A stretch of DNA of 64,000 bases from assembly GCF_002251435.1 (NCBI RefSeq), contig NZ_NPJI01000034.1, forward strand, positions 1 to 64,000, in the 5' to 3' direction. The notes beneath the pieces are model-generated. The model ran no database searches, was not told the DNA's origin, and worked only from the letters and a program-made list of their open reading frames with translations. The position numbers and the translations under genes were made by a program. Shown here piece by piece: positions 27,979 to 36,068 of this stretch. Within the stretch, counting starts at the first letter, position 1, and each line of letters opens with the position of its first letter. This DNA comes from Prevotella sp. P2-180. Its GTDB lineage: Bacteria; Bacteroidota; Bacteroidia; Bacteroidales; Bacteroidaceae.

Positions 27979-29184
27979 ATGAATCATTGGAAATCAACTT
28001 TGGCCGTGATAGGAATAGGCCAACTCATATCTATTTTAACAAGTACGATTGTTGGCTTCTCCATTATTTTTTGGATTAGCAACGAATTTAAATCCCCGAC
28101 AGCTTTATCTCTGGCTATTTTAGCTGGATTTTTACCACAATTTGTATTAGGCTTGTTTGCCGGGGTCTATGTTGACAGATGGAATCGAAAGAAAACGATG
28201 TTTTATTCGGACTTGTTCATCGCGTTCTGTACCCTATGTCTTTTTATTGTGATAACCAAGGGTTATAAAGACCTTTCTTTTTTTTATCTATTGACTGCTT
28301 GTCGTTCAATAGGCAGTACGTTTCATGCACCTGCTTTACAGGCAAGCATCCCTCTACTGGTTCCCAAGCACCATCTTGTCAGGGTATCAGGTTTGTACCA
28401 TTCCATTCAATCCTTCAGTGAGGTGATAGCTCCCGTTGTAGGGGCAAGCCTCGTTGTTTGGCTTCCCATACAGTATATTCTGCTCATAGATGTGATCGGA
28501 GCTGTTGCTGCTTGTCTGACCTTACTTTGTGTCCAGATTCCTTCTCTTCAAAAAACGAAAGTTCTTCCAGATTTCAAAAAAGAACTGACGGAATGTTGGC
28601 ATACCTTGCGGCGTACAATGGGCATTTTGCCTTTATTCGTATGCTTTACGCTGGTGACTTTTGTCCTTATGCCTGTTTTTACGTTATTTCCTTTTATGAC
28701 GCTTCTGCATTTCAACGGAAACATTTTGCAAATGGGAGTTGTGGAAATGGGTTGGGGCTCAGGGGCATTGTTGGGCGGTTTAGTACTTGCCTGTAAGGCT
28801 TTGAAAAGCAAGCAAACATTAGTGATGCATACGGCTTATGTGATATTGGGATTGTATCTGATTAGCGCCAGTTATTTACCATCAAGCGCATTTATAGGTT
28901 TTGTTTGCCTAACATTTACAGGAGGCATAGCCTATTCCATTTACCATGCGCTTTTCATCGCTATTATTCAGCAGAACTTGGCTTCGGACATGCTTGGACG
29001 GACTTTTTCTCTCATCTTTAGTTTGAGTACCTTTCCATCAATGCTGGGTATCGTAGCTTCAGGATATTGGGTGGAAGCATGGGGTATCACATCCGTCTTT
29101 ATGATCAGCGGATGGGTTATCTTTCTGATTGGAGTGGGTGCAAATTTTATTTCTTCAATCAAGCAGTTGGATAATTACGCATAG
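27979..29184 (+). CDS. mef(En2): Mef-type MFS efflux protein
   Basis: A 401-aa inner-membrane transporter with about 12 hydrophobic segments. The opening MNHWKSTLAVIGIGQLIS and VDRWNRKKTM between segments 2 and 3 match the macrolide-efflux (Mef) branch of the major facilitator superfamily. Within an NBU2-like element, followed 24 nt later by the lincosamide gene, this is the mef(En2) homologue. Actual macrolide export by this variant is not shown by sequence. Local AT content is higher than in the flanking chromosome, as expected for acquired DNA. Confidence 0.88.
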   Translation: MNHWKSTLAVIGIGQLISILTSTIVGFSIIFWISNEFKSPTALSLAILAGFLPQFVLGLFAGVYVDRWNRKKTMFYSDLFIAFCTLCLFIVITKGYKDLSFFYLLTACRSIGSTFHAPALQASIPLLVPKHHLVRVSGLYHSIQSFSEVIAPVVGASLVVWLPIQYILLIDVIGAVAACLTLLCVQIPSLQKTKVLPDFKKELTECWHTLRRTMGILPLFVCFTLVTFVLMPVFTLFPFMTLLHFNGNILQMGVVEMGWGSGALLGGLVLACKALKSKQTLVMHTAYVILGLYLISASYLPSSAFIGFVCLTFTGGIAYSIYHALFIAIIQQNLASDMLGRTFSLIFSLSTFPSMLGIVASGYWVEAWGITSVFMISGWVIFLIGVGANFISSIKQLDNYA

Positions 29185-29208
29185 TATTATTTATTAAAGA
29201 ATTATTAT

Positions 29209-29721
29209 ATGACAAAGAAAGAACACACTACGATTACAGAGTTATTTCAAGTTTTGGACTTGTTGGAAAGCCTGGACATGCAGTTTTGGTTGGATGGAGG
29301 CTGGGGAGTGGATGTCTTGTACGGACAGCAAACCCGCTTGCATAGAGATATTGACATTGATTTTGATGCCAATTATACAGACCAACTCCTTGATCTTTTG
29401 CAGGAGAGAGGATATCAAATTGAAACAAATTGGTTGCCCACCCGTATGGAACTGTATAGCAAAGAATTAGGCTATATTGATATCCATCCTTTTGTCTTGA
29501 ATGCGGACGGCACTTCCAAACAAGCCGACTTGGATGGAGGCTGGTATGAATTTCAACCGGACTATTTTGGAACAGCAGTCTTTGAAGGCAGAAGCATCCC
29601 TTGCATTTCTGCAAAAGGGCAACAAGTATTCCATTCGGGCTACGATTTAAGAGAGAAGGATATTCACGATTTATCTATAATTAAACAATGTATAACAACA
29701 ATGAGCCTAACAATTAGATAA
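29209..29721 (+). CDS. lnu(AN2): Lincosamide O-nucleotidyltransferase
   Basis: Inactivates lincomycin and clindamycin by transferring an AMP group to a hydroxyl. The 170-aa protein has the nucleotidyltransferase core: FWLDGGWGVD (G30, G31, D35) and RDIDIDF (D48 and D50 as metal ligands). Length and context match the LinA-N2 enzyme of NBU2. Start ATG at 29209 lies 24 nt after the efflux gene, so the two are probably co-transcribed. All catalytic residues are present. Confidence 0.9.
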   Translation: MTKKEHTTITELFQVLDLLESLDMQFWLDGGWGVDVLYGQQTRLHRDIDIDFDANYTDQLLDLLQERGYQIETNWLPTRMELYSKELGYIDIHPFVLNADGTSKQADLDGGWYEFQPDYFGTAVFEGRSIPCISAKGQQVFHSGYDLREKDIHDLSIIKQCITTMSLTIR

Positions 29722-29731
29722 GAACAAGAAA

Positions 29732-30095
29732 ATGACAGAAAAACAAATTGTCTGGTATATCTTACTTACAGAAGTAAAGATAGACAGTGACACCCAGTCT
29801 GTCACATCCCTGAGTGTAGCTCCATTGGCAGTCTTGCCGGAATTCCAGCGTAAGGGAATTGGGGGGGATGTTGATTCAGTAAGCCCATCAGAGGGCAGCA
29901 CTTTTGGGTTACGGCACAGCAGTCGTATTGGGGCATAAAGAGTATTATCCTCGATTTGGCTATCGCAAGGCTATCGATTTAGGAATTGAATTTCCTTTCG
30001 AAGTCTCTCATGAATATTGCATGGTGGCTGAATTAATACCTGGAGCTACTGAGAATGTGAAAGGTATGGTTTGTTATCCAACTGACTTTAAATAG
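29732..30095 (+). pseudogene. Broken GNAT N-acetyltransferase
   Basis: Two frames together read as the C-terminal two thirds of a YhbS-type acetyltransferase. The first has LSVAPLAVLPEFQRKGIGG, which contains the acetyl-CoA loop. A run of seven G at 29861-29867 then shifts the frame; with one G fewer it continues MLIQ-stop-AHQRAALLGYGTAVVLGH and then YYPRFGY. So there is a frameshift and an in-frame TAA right behind it. The usual first 50 or so residues are also absent. No functional enzyme can be made without several repairs. Confidence 0.85.
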
Positions 30096-30123
30096 TTTAA
30101 CAAGTAAAATTCATTATATAACT

Positions 30124-30152
30124 CGGACTGGGTATTTCAATTTCCCAGTCCG
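30124..30152. terminator. Hairpin between convergent genes
   Basis: CGGACTGGG (30124-30132) pairs perfectly with CCCAGTCCG (30144-30152). U tracts on either side are poor, so termination may be weak or factor-dependent. Confidence 0.5.
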
Positions 30153-30166
30153 TATTCTGATAGTAC

Positions 30167-30520
30167 TTATTCAATTGGAAGATTGTGTTGCTTCAAGAAT
30201 GAAAGTTTATCCCAATACCCTCTTTGAAAGACGATTTTGTTATCTTTTACATGAAAAAATCCGCATCCACGAAGTCCAAGAGAGTCTTTCCATTCCATGA
30301 TAGCCCATTCGCCATCTTCAAAAATATTTTCCACCATACAAACCATTTTAGCAGTGGCAAATTCATTCACAAACATTTTGTAGATTGATTCTTTACCTAT
30401 TATTGGTTCGTTTGCGACTTGATGATTTACTGCATTAGTAGCATACAGCTCTGCTATATGATAAGCATCTGCTTTGTTAAAGCAATCTATCCATTTTTCC
30501 AAAACTTCTTTAGGCTTCAT
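30167..30520 (-). CDS. NTF2-like (SnoaL-type) protein
   Basis: A 117-aa single-domain protein. It opens VLEKWIDCFNKADAYHIAELYATNAVNH and has MEWKDSLGLRGCGFFHVKDNKIVFQRGYWD, the layout of the nuclear transport factor 2/SnoaL fold. Such proteins are diverse (isomerases, binding proteins, unknown). It is cargo of the element, facing the resistance genes; its role is unknown. Confidence 0.8.
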   Translation of the reverse strand: MKPKEVLEKWIDCFNKADAYHIAELYATNAVNHQVANEPIIGKESIYKMFVNEFATAKMVCMVENIFEDGEWAIMEWKDSLGLRGCGFFHVKDNKIVFQRGYWDKLSFLKQHNLPIE

Positions 30521-30608
30521 TTTTTATAAATTCTTAGGATTTTGATTCTGTAATAAAAACAATCTGTTTGGATGCATAGATACTTGATTTTATTAATAAT
30601 AGGCTATT

Positions 30609-32012
30609 CTATATTCTAAATCCTCTGGATTTTTGCTCTCTCTGCACCGAGTTACGTAGATTCTGCTGTAACTTTTCCCATTGTTCCTTAAACCATTGTA
30701 CTATGGGTTGTCGGTTTATGGTCAGCATAAGCTTACCACTATCCATCGGATGTTTCTCAACCCTAAAAATATCATTCTTGATGTCAAATTTCCACCTGTG
30801 TTCTTCGGAATAAATTTTGCCACTACATTGTATGGATTCTTTCTTTGTCAAGAGGTTTTCTATCATGTCTTTGGTAAACCCGATAACAGCGCATAATTTT
30901 TCCATTCTCAACATCTCTTTGAACATGGGAAACCATTTGTGGGCTTTTTCAAGCAAGGTGCTCAATCGTGATATTTCCTTGTCTTTGGCTTCAAGTTCTT
31001 GATTATGTATTCTTTGAAGATTACGAATTTGTCTGCTATGCTGTTCCTGTATTTGTTGTATCTGAATTTTTAATTCATCAGTAGCTTTGTCCCGTTTGGT
31101 AATTTCCTGATGTAGCTGCTCGATGTGATGTTCCAGTTCTTTCAGCTTACCGCTTCCGAAAAGAGAACCTACACCGCTTGCTATGGCGGTAGCAGCATTG
31201 GTGGCTGTTTTCTTTAGTTTGTCCGTGCGTATCTCTGCTTTTACCTGTTTGAGTTCCTGTTCGGCAAGGCTTACTTGTTGTTCCTTGTGTCGCTTGGTTT
31301 CCTCTATACGTTGCAGTTCGGCTTTCTGCTTCTCAATGATGAAATCATTTCGTTCCAGATGCTCTTTACCTGTGACAGCTTTTGCCTGTCCACGTTCCAT
31401 CAGGAGAATATCGGAAGCAAGGGTCTGCATGGTTGCCATATCCTCGTCATTGAGCTTTCGGCTCTTTCCAGTTTCATGGTTCATCCAGTCGAATACGACA
31501 TGAGCATGATAATTTGGTTTGAACCATCTGTTACCGACTTGGAAGCTCTCCTTGTCTTCTGCTTCCGGCTGACCGTTCAGCCAATGCCCTTCGTCTTTAT
31601 GCAGGAAAATCTGTAGCGGAGTGATGCCCCAGCGTCTTTGGCACTCTTCACCGAATTTGCGTACATCAGCCAGTGTGGTGTCCGGTCTGATAAGCAATAC
31701 TCCTTCACGGATGGGTGAGCATCCCGCCACCTTGATAATCTTTCCATTCTTTCCCTTGCGTTCCCTTTCCTTTTCCTGCATGGCACGTCCGGTCTTTTCC
31801 TTGACCATTTGCTTGATATTGTCATAATGAGTTCGCAGTTCGGGAGTGCCGAAGTCGGGATTTATCCACTGTTCGTTATCGGTGGAAAGTTCGGGAACGA
31901 CATAGATTCTGGACTCCCCGATATTACGCATATACTCGGCAGTCCTTCGGTTGTGTGCCTCGCTCGATGCGATGTTGCAAGGCTTGATATGTATGCTTGA
32001 TTTTGTTGCCAT
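30609..32012 (-). CDS. MobV-type relaxase
   Basis: Nicks oriT to start mobilization. The 467-aa protein has the MobV/Pre signature: IHIKPCNIASSEAHNRR at the start, then HKDEGHW (H138, D140, E141, H143) and NYHAHVVFDW (H169 and H171 as metal ligands). Residues about 225-360 are a long coiled coil (IEEQ-, KE- and RD-rich). Equivalent to the single Mob protein of NBU elements. The oriT candidate lies directly upstream at 32087-32225. Confidence 0.93.
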   Translation of the reverse strand: MATKSSIHIKPCNIASSEAHNRRTAEYMRNIGESRIYVVPELSTDNEQWINPDFGTPELRTHYDNIKQMVKEKTGRAMQEKERERKGKNGKIIKVAGCSPIREGVLLIRPDTTLADVRKFGEECQRRWGITPLQIFLHKDEGHWLNGQPEAEDKESFQVGNRWFKPNYHAHVVFDWMNHETGKSRKLNDEDMATMQTLASDILLMERGQAKAVTGKEHLERNDFIIEKQKAELQRIEETKRHKEQQVSLAEQELKQVKAEIRTDKLKKTATNAATAIASGVGSLFGSGKLKELEHHIEQLHQEITKRDKATDELKIQIQQIQEQHSRQIRNLQRIHNQELEAKDKEISRLSTLLEKAHKWFPMFKEMLRMEKLCAVIGFTKDMIENLLTKKESIQCSGKIYSEEHRWKFDIKNDIFRVEKHPMDSGKLMLTINRQPIVQWFKEQWEKLQQNLRNSVQREQKSRGFRI

Positions 32013-32086
32013 AGCTTCTTTCCTTTGTTTACAATTGATTTACTTTGCTCGCTTTCGCAGAGGGGTTCTTAGGGGTAACCCATAAG

Positions 32087-32225
32087 CGGAGATTGCAAAG
32101 AGAGGGTCACTCTTTGCTCGGGGTTCTCAGGGGTGAAACGCCCTGAGTGGGTCATTAGGGCAAAGCCCTAATCCCCTCGGGAGAGCCCACAACTACGAAA
32201 GCGAAGCGTGTAGTTATAGTGGGCT
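32087..32225. other. Candidate oriT with four inverted repeats
   Basis: Between the primase 3' end and the relaxase start. Perfect stems: GCAAAGAG/CTCTTTGC (32095-32102, 32110-32117), CTCAGGG/CCCTGAG (32126-32132, 32141-32147), ATTAGGGC/GCCCTAAT (32154-32161, 32165-32172), and a long imperfect one with AGCCCAC/GTGGGCT outside (32184-32190, 32219-32225) and CTAC/GTAG inside. MobV-type oriT sites lie just upstream of the mob gene and contain such repeats. The nic site cannot be placed. Confidence 0.6.
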
Positions 32226-33180
32226 ATAACTGGAAGCCGTTCTTCTTTTCCGGTGATTGGCTGCGCACCCCTTTGGCGGACTGGAGCTGCCTTTTTCTTT
32301 CAATCTGTTTCTGTAAGTATTCGTTCAAGTCCTTGCATCCTCTGTAAATCTGCGAAGCGTCCCGGAGGTACCGCTCTCTGCCGTATTCCATGCGGATTTG
32401 CCGGAGTGCTTCCAGTCCTGCATGGTCGTTGTCGAAAAAGCAGTGGATGCGTTCGTAATTGCCCAACGGATAGAGAGCCTTGTTTACATTCGATACGGAG
32501 TTCAATACAATGTAGTCCTGCCCGTCCAATTCCGGATAATTTGGGCAGCTCTCTTGTCTCAATGTCAAAAAGGAGAGGTAGTCCATAAATCCCTCGAACA
32601 CATAACAGGTATTCCTCGCTTTTCCCGACTGCCTGATGTGGGAGATTTCCTTTGGGGCGATGCAGCCCTTGAAATAGCGGTTGCGGATTTCATATCCACA
32701 CGAACCATTGGGAAAGGCGATGGCAAAGTACCGCTTGCCGTTGTGAGTGAAACGTGCTTCACTACATTCTCTTTTCGCCAGTTTTATGTTAATTCCTCTA
32801 CCTTGTAAGTAGGCAAGCAGGGCAGTAGATGACAGCGGAACAATCTCCAACTGTTGGAAGCTCGGCTCGGAAGAGTTTTGCTTTCCAAAAGAGAAAGATA
32901 CCGGGCGCACGTGCGGTGTCTGCTCTGCTATCCGTTTCAAGATGTAAGGTACATGGTCGGTAGCGTACAGGTGTGCAGCCAGTTCTATGATACCACCACC
33001 TTTACCCAAACCGAAGTCATACCATTGTTCACGTTCGGTATTTACCTTGAACGAGGCTTCGGCTTCTTCCCTTAACGGTGATTTATACCACAGATTGACA
33101 CCTTGTTGCTTGACGGGAGAATATCCTAAACTATGCAGATAATCCGCTATTCTGATTTGCTTGGCTGTCTGTATATCCAT
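32224..33180 (-). CDS. Toprim primase of the element
   Basis: A 318-aa DnaG-like protein. The N-terminal region keeps the shape of a CHC2 domain (YKSPLREEAEASFKVN, then WYDFGLGKGGGIIEL) but the zinc-binding cysteines and histidine are replaced, so it binds no zinc there. Toprim motifs follow: EGFMDYLSF and FFDNDHAG. NBU1 has a comparable primase gene needed around mobilization/excision. It lies between the RepA-like gene and the mob gene. Confidence 0.85.
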   Translation of the reverse strand: MDIQTAKQIRIADYLHSLGYSPVKQQGVNLWYKSPLREEAEASFKVNTEREQWYDFGLGKGGGIIELAAHLYATDHVPYILKRIAEQTPHVRPVSFSFGKQNSSEPSFQQLEIVPLSSTALLAYLQGRGINIKLAKRECSEARFTHNGKRYFAIAFPNGSCGYEIRNRYFKGCIAPKEISHIRQSGKARNTCYVFEGFMDYLSFLTLRQESCPNYPELDGQDYIVLNSVSNVNKALYPLGNYERIHCFFDNDHAGLEALRQIRMEYGRERYLRDASQIYRGCKDLNEYLQKQIERKRQLQSAKGVRSQSPEKKNGFQL

Positions 33181-33256
33181 AAAATGATTGTTTTAGTAGT
33201 TGGTGAATTGGTTTATTTTTCTTTTTGCCCGTACCTTTTTAGGAAGTACGGTCTAT

Positions 33257-33379
33257 AATCACTTCACTAAATTCTCGTATATATAGGATACGGTAATAAA
33301 GTGAAGTGATTTAGTCCCATTCCCCAAGCACTTCACTATATTCCTAATATATACACCCCGAGAATAAAGTGAAGTGATT
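33257..33379. repeat. Paired CACTTCACT palindromes (putative iterons)
   Basis: Two tandem modules, each an inverted repeat: AATCACTTCACT (33257-33268) with AGTGAAGTGATT (33300-33311), and GCACTTCACT (33328-33337) with AGTGAAGTGATT (33368-33379). The spacers are AT-rich and partly alike (TATATA). The block sits between the RepA-like gene and the primase, where a replication origin or initiator-binding site would be expected. Confidence 0.6.
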
Positions 33380-33392
33380 GCAGGGAAATGGG

Positions 33393-34475
33393 CTAATAGT
33401 GGAAGTCAGGCATGAATGTGTATTTTCTGCCTGTCTCCTGCACTATCATCCGTTTGTTGCGGAGCATGGTGATGAGCGATACCGCCTTTTTATGGTTCAG
33501 CTTTACACCCACTGACATATAGGTCTTGATTAAGGCATCTTCCAGTTCCTTGTAGCCGTATTCCTCTTTCAGCCCGAAAACGGCTTCCAATGCGATACGG
33601 TGCTGCTGCTCGGTGATATGCCTGTAAGGGTCGAACTTCTCTTCTTCGGGTCTTCCCGGCTTCTTTGTTTCAGGTTTGTATCCCTCAATGAGTTCGGGAA
33701 GGGCTTTGTCGTTGATACGGAATGCGAAAGGCTCAAAGTCCATTGCCCGGATGTGAATGGCTGAAACATGGCTGATGTCACCGTTGCCCTTGTCCTTTTC
33801 TACCTGCAATACGGTTTCCGCCTTGTTGTTCAACTCCGTACCAATGTGCCCTCTTGCGTTCTCATCCCCTTTGTTCTGATGCAGTATCGTATGGATATGT
33901 ATCTGCCTGTCGTCCGTCCACTGCATCAGCTTGGATATGATGCGTGTTGATTCACTGGGGCTGTTGATGTCATACACCATATCCCGTATGCCGTCTATAA
34001 TTACAAGACCGATTTCGGGTGTATTGTAAATAGCCTGTTCCACAATCCTGATACGCTGCTCAGGCGTGTATTTTCTTAAGGCAAGAAATTCAAGATTCTC
34101 ATTGTCCCTATCATCTGGCAAACCAGCCATTCGCAAAATGCGCGTCATGACTTTCAGACAATGGTAAGGGCTTTGCTCTGTATCAACATAAAGCACTTTC
34201 CGCTTATCTTCAGGCAGTTCAGCCACATACCGCAGCACTGTGCCGTTCTTCAATGCAGCGGCTACGATAGCCGATACATTGAACGTTTTTTTACTTTTGG
34301 CTTTGCCGATGGATGCGCTGAAATTACCCAATGTCCCAATGACAGAATCATGTACTTTAAGGATTTCAGGTGCTTTCTCATAACTTTTCGACAGGCTCAA
34401 ACGTGAGGCTTGCCAAAGGATTATGGCTTCTTCAGCCGATATTTCCTTAGTCTCTTTCATATAGTCCATAGCCAT
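33393..34475 (-). CDS. RepA-like hexameric ATPase
   Basis: A 360-aa RecA-fold ATPase of the RSF1010 RepA/AAA_25 type. The P-loop region is SASIGKAKSKKTF (residues about 53-65), Walker B is LVIIDGIRDM, and HTILHQNKGDENARGHIG follows. The C-terminal 90 residues contain a winged-helix-like domain (YGYKELEDALIKTY). Such proteins act as replicative helicases or initiators of small mobile elements. It ends 14 nt before the repeat block and is preceded by the DUF3853 gene 8 nt upstream. Confidence 0.8.
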   Translation of the reverse strand: MAMDYMKETKEISAEEAIILWQASRLSLSKSYEKAPEILKVHDSVIGTLGNFSASIGKAKSKKTFNVSAIVAAALKNGTVLRYVAELPEDKRKVLYVDTEQSPYHCLKVMTRILRMAGLPDDRDNENLEFLALRKYTPEQRIRIVEQAIYNTPEIGLVIIDGIRDMVYDINSPSESTRIISKLMQWTDDRQIHIHTILHQNKGDENARGHIGTELNNKAETVLQVEKDKGNGDISHVSAIHIRAMDFEPFAFRINDKALPELIEGYKPETKKPGRPEEEKFDPYRHITEQQHRIALEAVFGLKEEYGYKELEDALIKTYMSVGVKLNHKKAVSLITMLRNKRMIVQETGRKYTFMPDFHY

Positions 34476-34483
34476 GCCTCCCG

Positions 34484-34792
34484 TTATTTCCGTCCTCCTG
34501 TTTTCTTTCCAGCCAGTTCAAGGGCAAGCTCAACATCCACGATAATCTTACGTCCTATCTGAGTGATTGCCTTGTCAATCTTTCCGCTTTTCTTGATACG
34601 GTTGGCGGTGGGTAGGCTGCACCCGAACAGTTTGGCTATGCCCAGTATTCCGTACACATATTTTCTTTCTGTGTCTGTAATGGGCTGTGGCTGCGTTTCC
34701 GTTTGACGGGAAGCGTGCTTACTTAGGAATATGAACTCTTCACCTGTCATCTGCCAGACGGGTTTTGATAATAATTCTTGAAGATTTTTCAT
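34484..34792 (-). CDS. DUF3853 small DNA-binding-type protein
   Basis: A 102-aa protein with a MerR/excisionase-like helix-turn-helix in its second half (YGILGIAKLFGCSLPTANRIKKSGKID, then QIGRKIIVDVELA). It matches DUF3853, found next to RepA-like ATPases on Bacteroides elements. It could act as excisionase or repressor; a perfect 8-3-8 palindrome lies 130 bp upstream at 34925-34943. Confidence 0.75.
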   Translation of the reverse strand: MKNLQELLSKPVWQMTGEEFIFLSKHASRQTETQPQPITDTERKYVYGILGIAKLFGCSLPTANRIKKSGKIDKAITQIGRKIIVDVELALELAGKKTGGRK

Positions 34793-34924
34793 CGTTCAAT
34801 CTATTTAGTCGTTTAACAATCAGCCCTGCGCACTGGCTGTTATCTCTGTTCTCGAACGATGCAAAATTAGGTAGGGTTGTAAGTGGTAAGGATGTGGTTG
34901 ATATAAATGGAATATCTTGTTATT

Positions 34925-34943
34925 TATCTGAATATCAGATAAT
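34925..34943. promoter_or_regulatory. Perfect palindrome, possible operator
   Basis: TTATCTGA (34925-34932), ATA, TCAGATAA (34936-34943). It lies between the terminator at 34951-34977 and the DUF3853 gene. Size and symmetry suit a dimeric helix-turn-helix protein; binding is not known. Confidence 0.45.
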
Positions 34944-34977
34944 AAAAATACCACTCAAAAATTTAATTTGAGTGGTA
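34941..34977 (-). terminator. Intrinsic terminator (minus strand)
   Basis: ACCACTCAAA (34951-34960) pairs with TTTGAGTGGT (34968-34977); read on the minus strand it is followed by ATTTTTATTA. It lies about 40 nt behind the gene that ends at 35017 and separates it from the DUF3853/RepA module. Confidence 0.85.
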
Positions 34978-35016
34978 AAAGTGGTTGTTTCGTAAAATGT
35001 CAGGGCATATCACAGA

Positions 35017-36060
35017 TTATCGGAATATACCATCCATTTCTTTGGCAAATTTCCGGTTGCTGTCACTGGGGAAATCGGAAACAGGCTCTTTGTACTTTGA
35101 CTTGTAGTAGCTTTCCTCAATATCCAATATTTTCAGGATATTCCTCTTCCAATTCTCCCTGTCCTGTTTGGGCAGTTTTTCGCTCATCAGGAATATCAGA
35201 TAGCAGGTACGTATTTTTTCTCTCGGTCTGATTTGGGGTTTGGTGTCGCTTGGTAGCAGGTTCATGCAGGTATAGAAATCATGTTCGGAAATATTCTCGA
35301 ACTGTTCTCCCACGCAGGTTACATGAATGAGCGAAAGCAGTTCCATATTGAAATACTCAGTCTGTTTCGTTCCCAGCACTTCTTCCTGTATGTTGGGGGC
35401 ATTTGGTTCTTGTTCGGCTGGCTCTTCCGGCTCGTTTGTTTCATCAAATACATATTTCGCCAATGTCTCTTTGAGGTGGCAGCCCAGCCGATAGATTTCA
35501 TTGAAACGGCTTTTTGCATATTGCAGGGCTTTCTCTCTGGTCTGTTTTTGCAGATCGTAGAGTTCGGTCAGCTTGTTTTTTTTCTCCTCGTATTCATCTT
35601 TGCACCGTTCATATTCCATTTCCGCACGCTTTTCATCCTCTGCAGTGTGTTCCCGATAACCTATGGAATCGTATCGGTGGTATGCTTCGTTTAGCGGAGC
35701 ATGGAGCTTGGTCGTCTTGTATTGCTGTTCTTCTATGGCTTCTTTATAGATTTCTGAAACTCGGAAGCAGATATTGTAAACGGTCTGTTCATCCGGCATA
35801 CATCCTTTCTTGTAATAACTTATGTTTTCGCATACTTCCTTTTTCAGGCTATTCAGAATCAGTGTGTATTGCTCCTGTGGAAGATGAAACACCAGTTCAA
35901 GAATGGCTGTTTCAAGAACCGTTACATCATTGTAGTCCAGATAGAACTTGGTAATGAATTTCTGCTTTTCAAAAGAGAAACCTTTATTATCAAACCAGTC
36001 TTTATATATTCTGTTCAATTCTCCGTATCGGGGAATCAGCGTTGTAATTACATCTTTCAT
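35017..36060 (-). CDS. Element protein of unknown function, coiled coil
   Basis: A 347-aa soluble protein. Residues about 150-195 are strongly charged and heptad-like (EMEYERCKDEYEEKKNKLTEL), and a glutamate/proline-rich linker follows near 220 (EEPAEQEPN). The C-terminal part (SDTKPQIRPREKIRTCYLIF) is globular. I do not recognise a family. It lies between the nuclease pseudogene and its own terminator, so it is a separate transcription unit in the element. Confidence 0.75.
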   Translation of the reverse strand: MKDVITTLIPRYGELNRIYKDWFDNKGFSFEKQKFITKFYLDYNDVTVLETAILELVFHLPQEQYTLILNSLKKEVCENISYYKKGCMPDEQTVYNICFRVSEIYKEAIEEQQYKTTKLHAPLNEAYHRYDSIGYREHTAEDEKRAEMEYERCKDEYEEKKNKLTELYDLQKQTREKALQYAKSRFNEIYRLGCHLKETLAKYVFDETNEPEEPAEQEPNAPNIQEEVLGTKQTEYFNMELLSLIHVTCVGEQFENISEHDFYTCMNLLPSDTKPQIRPREKIRTCYLIFLMSEKLPKQDRENWKRNILKILDIEESYYKSKYKEPVSDFPSDSNRKFAKEMDGIFR

Positions 36061-36068
36061 GGACGCAA

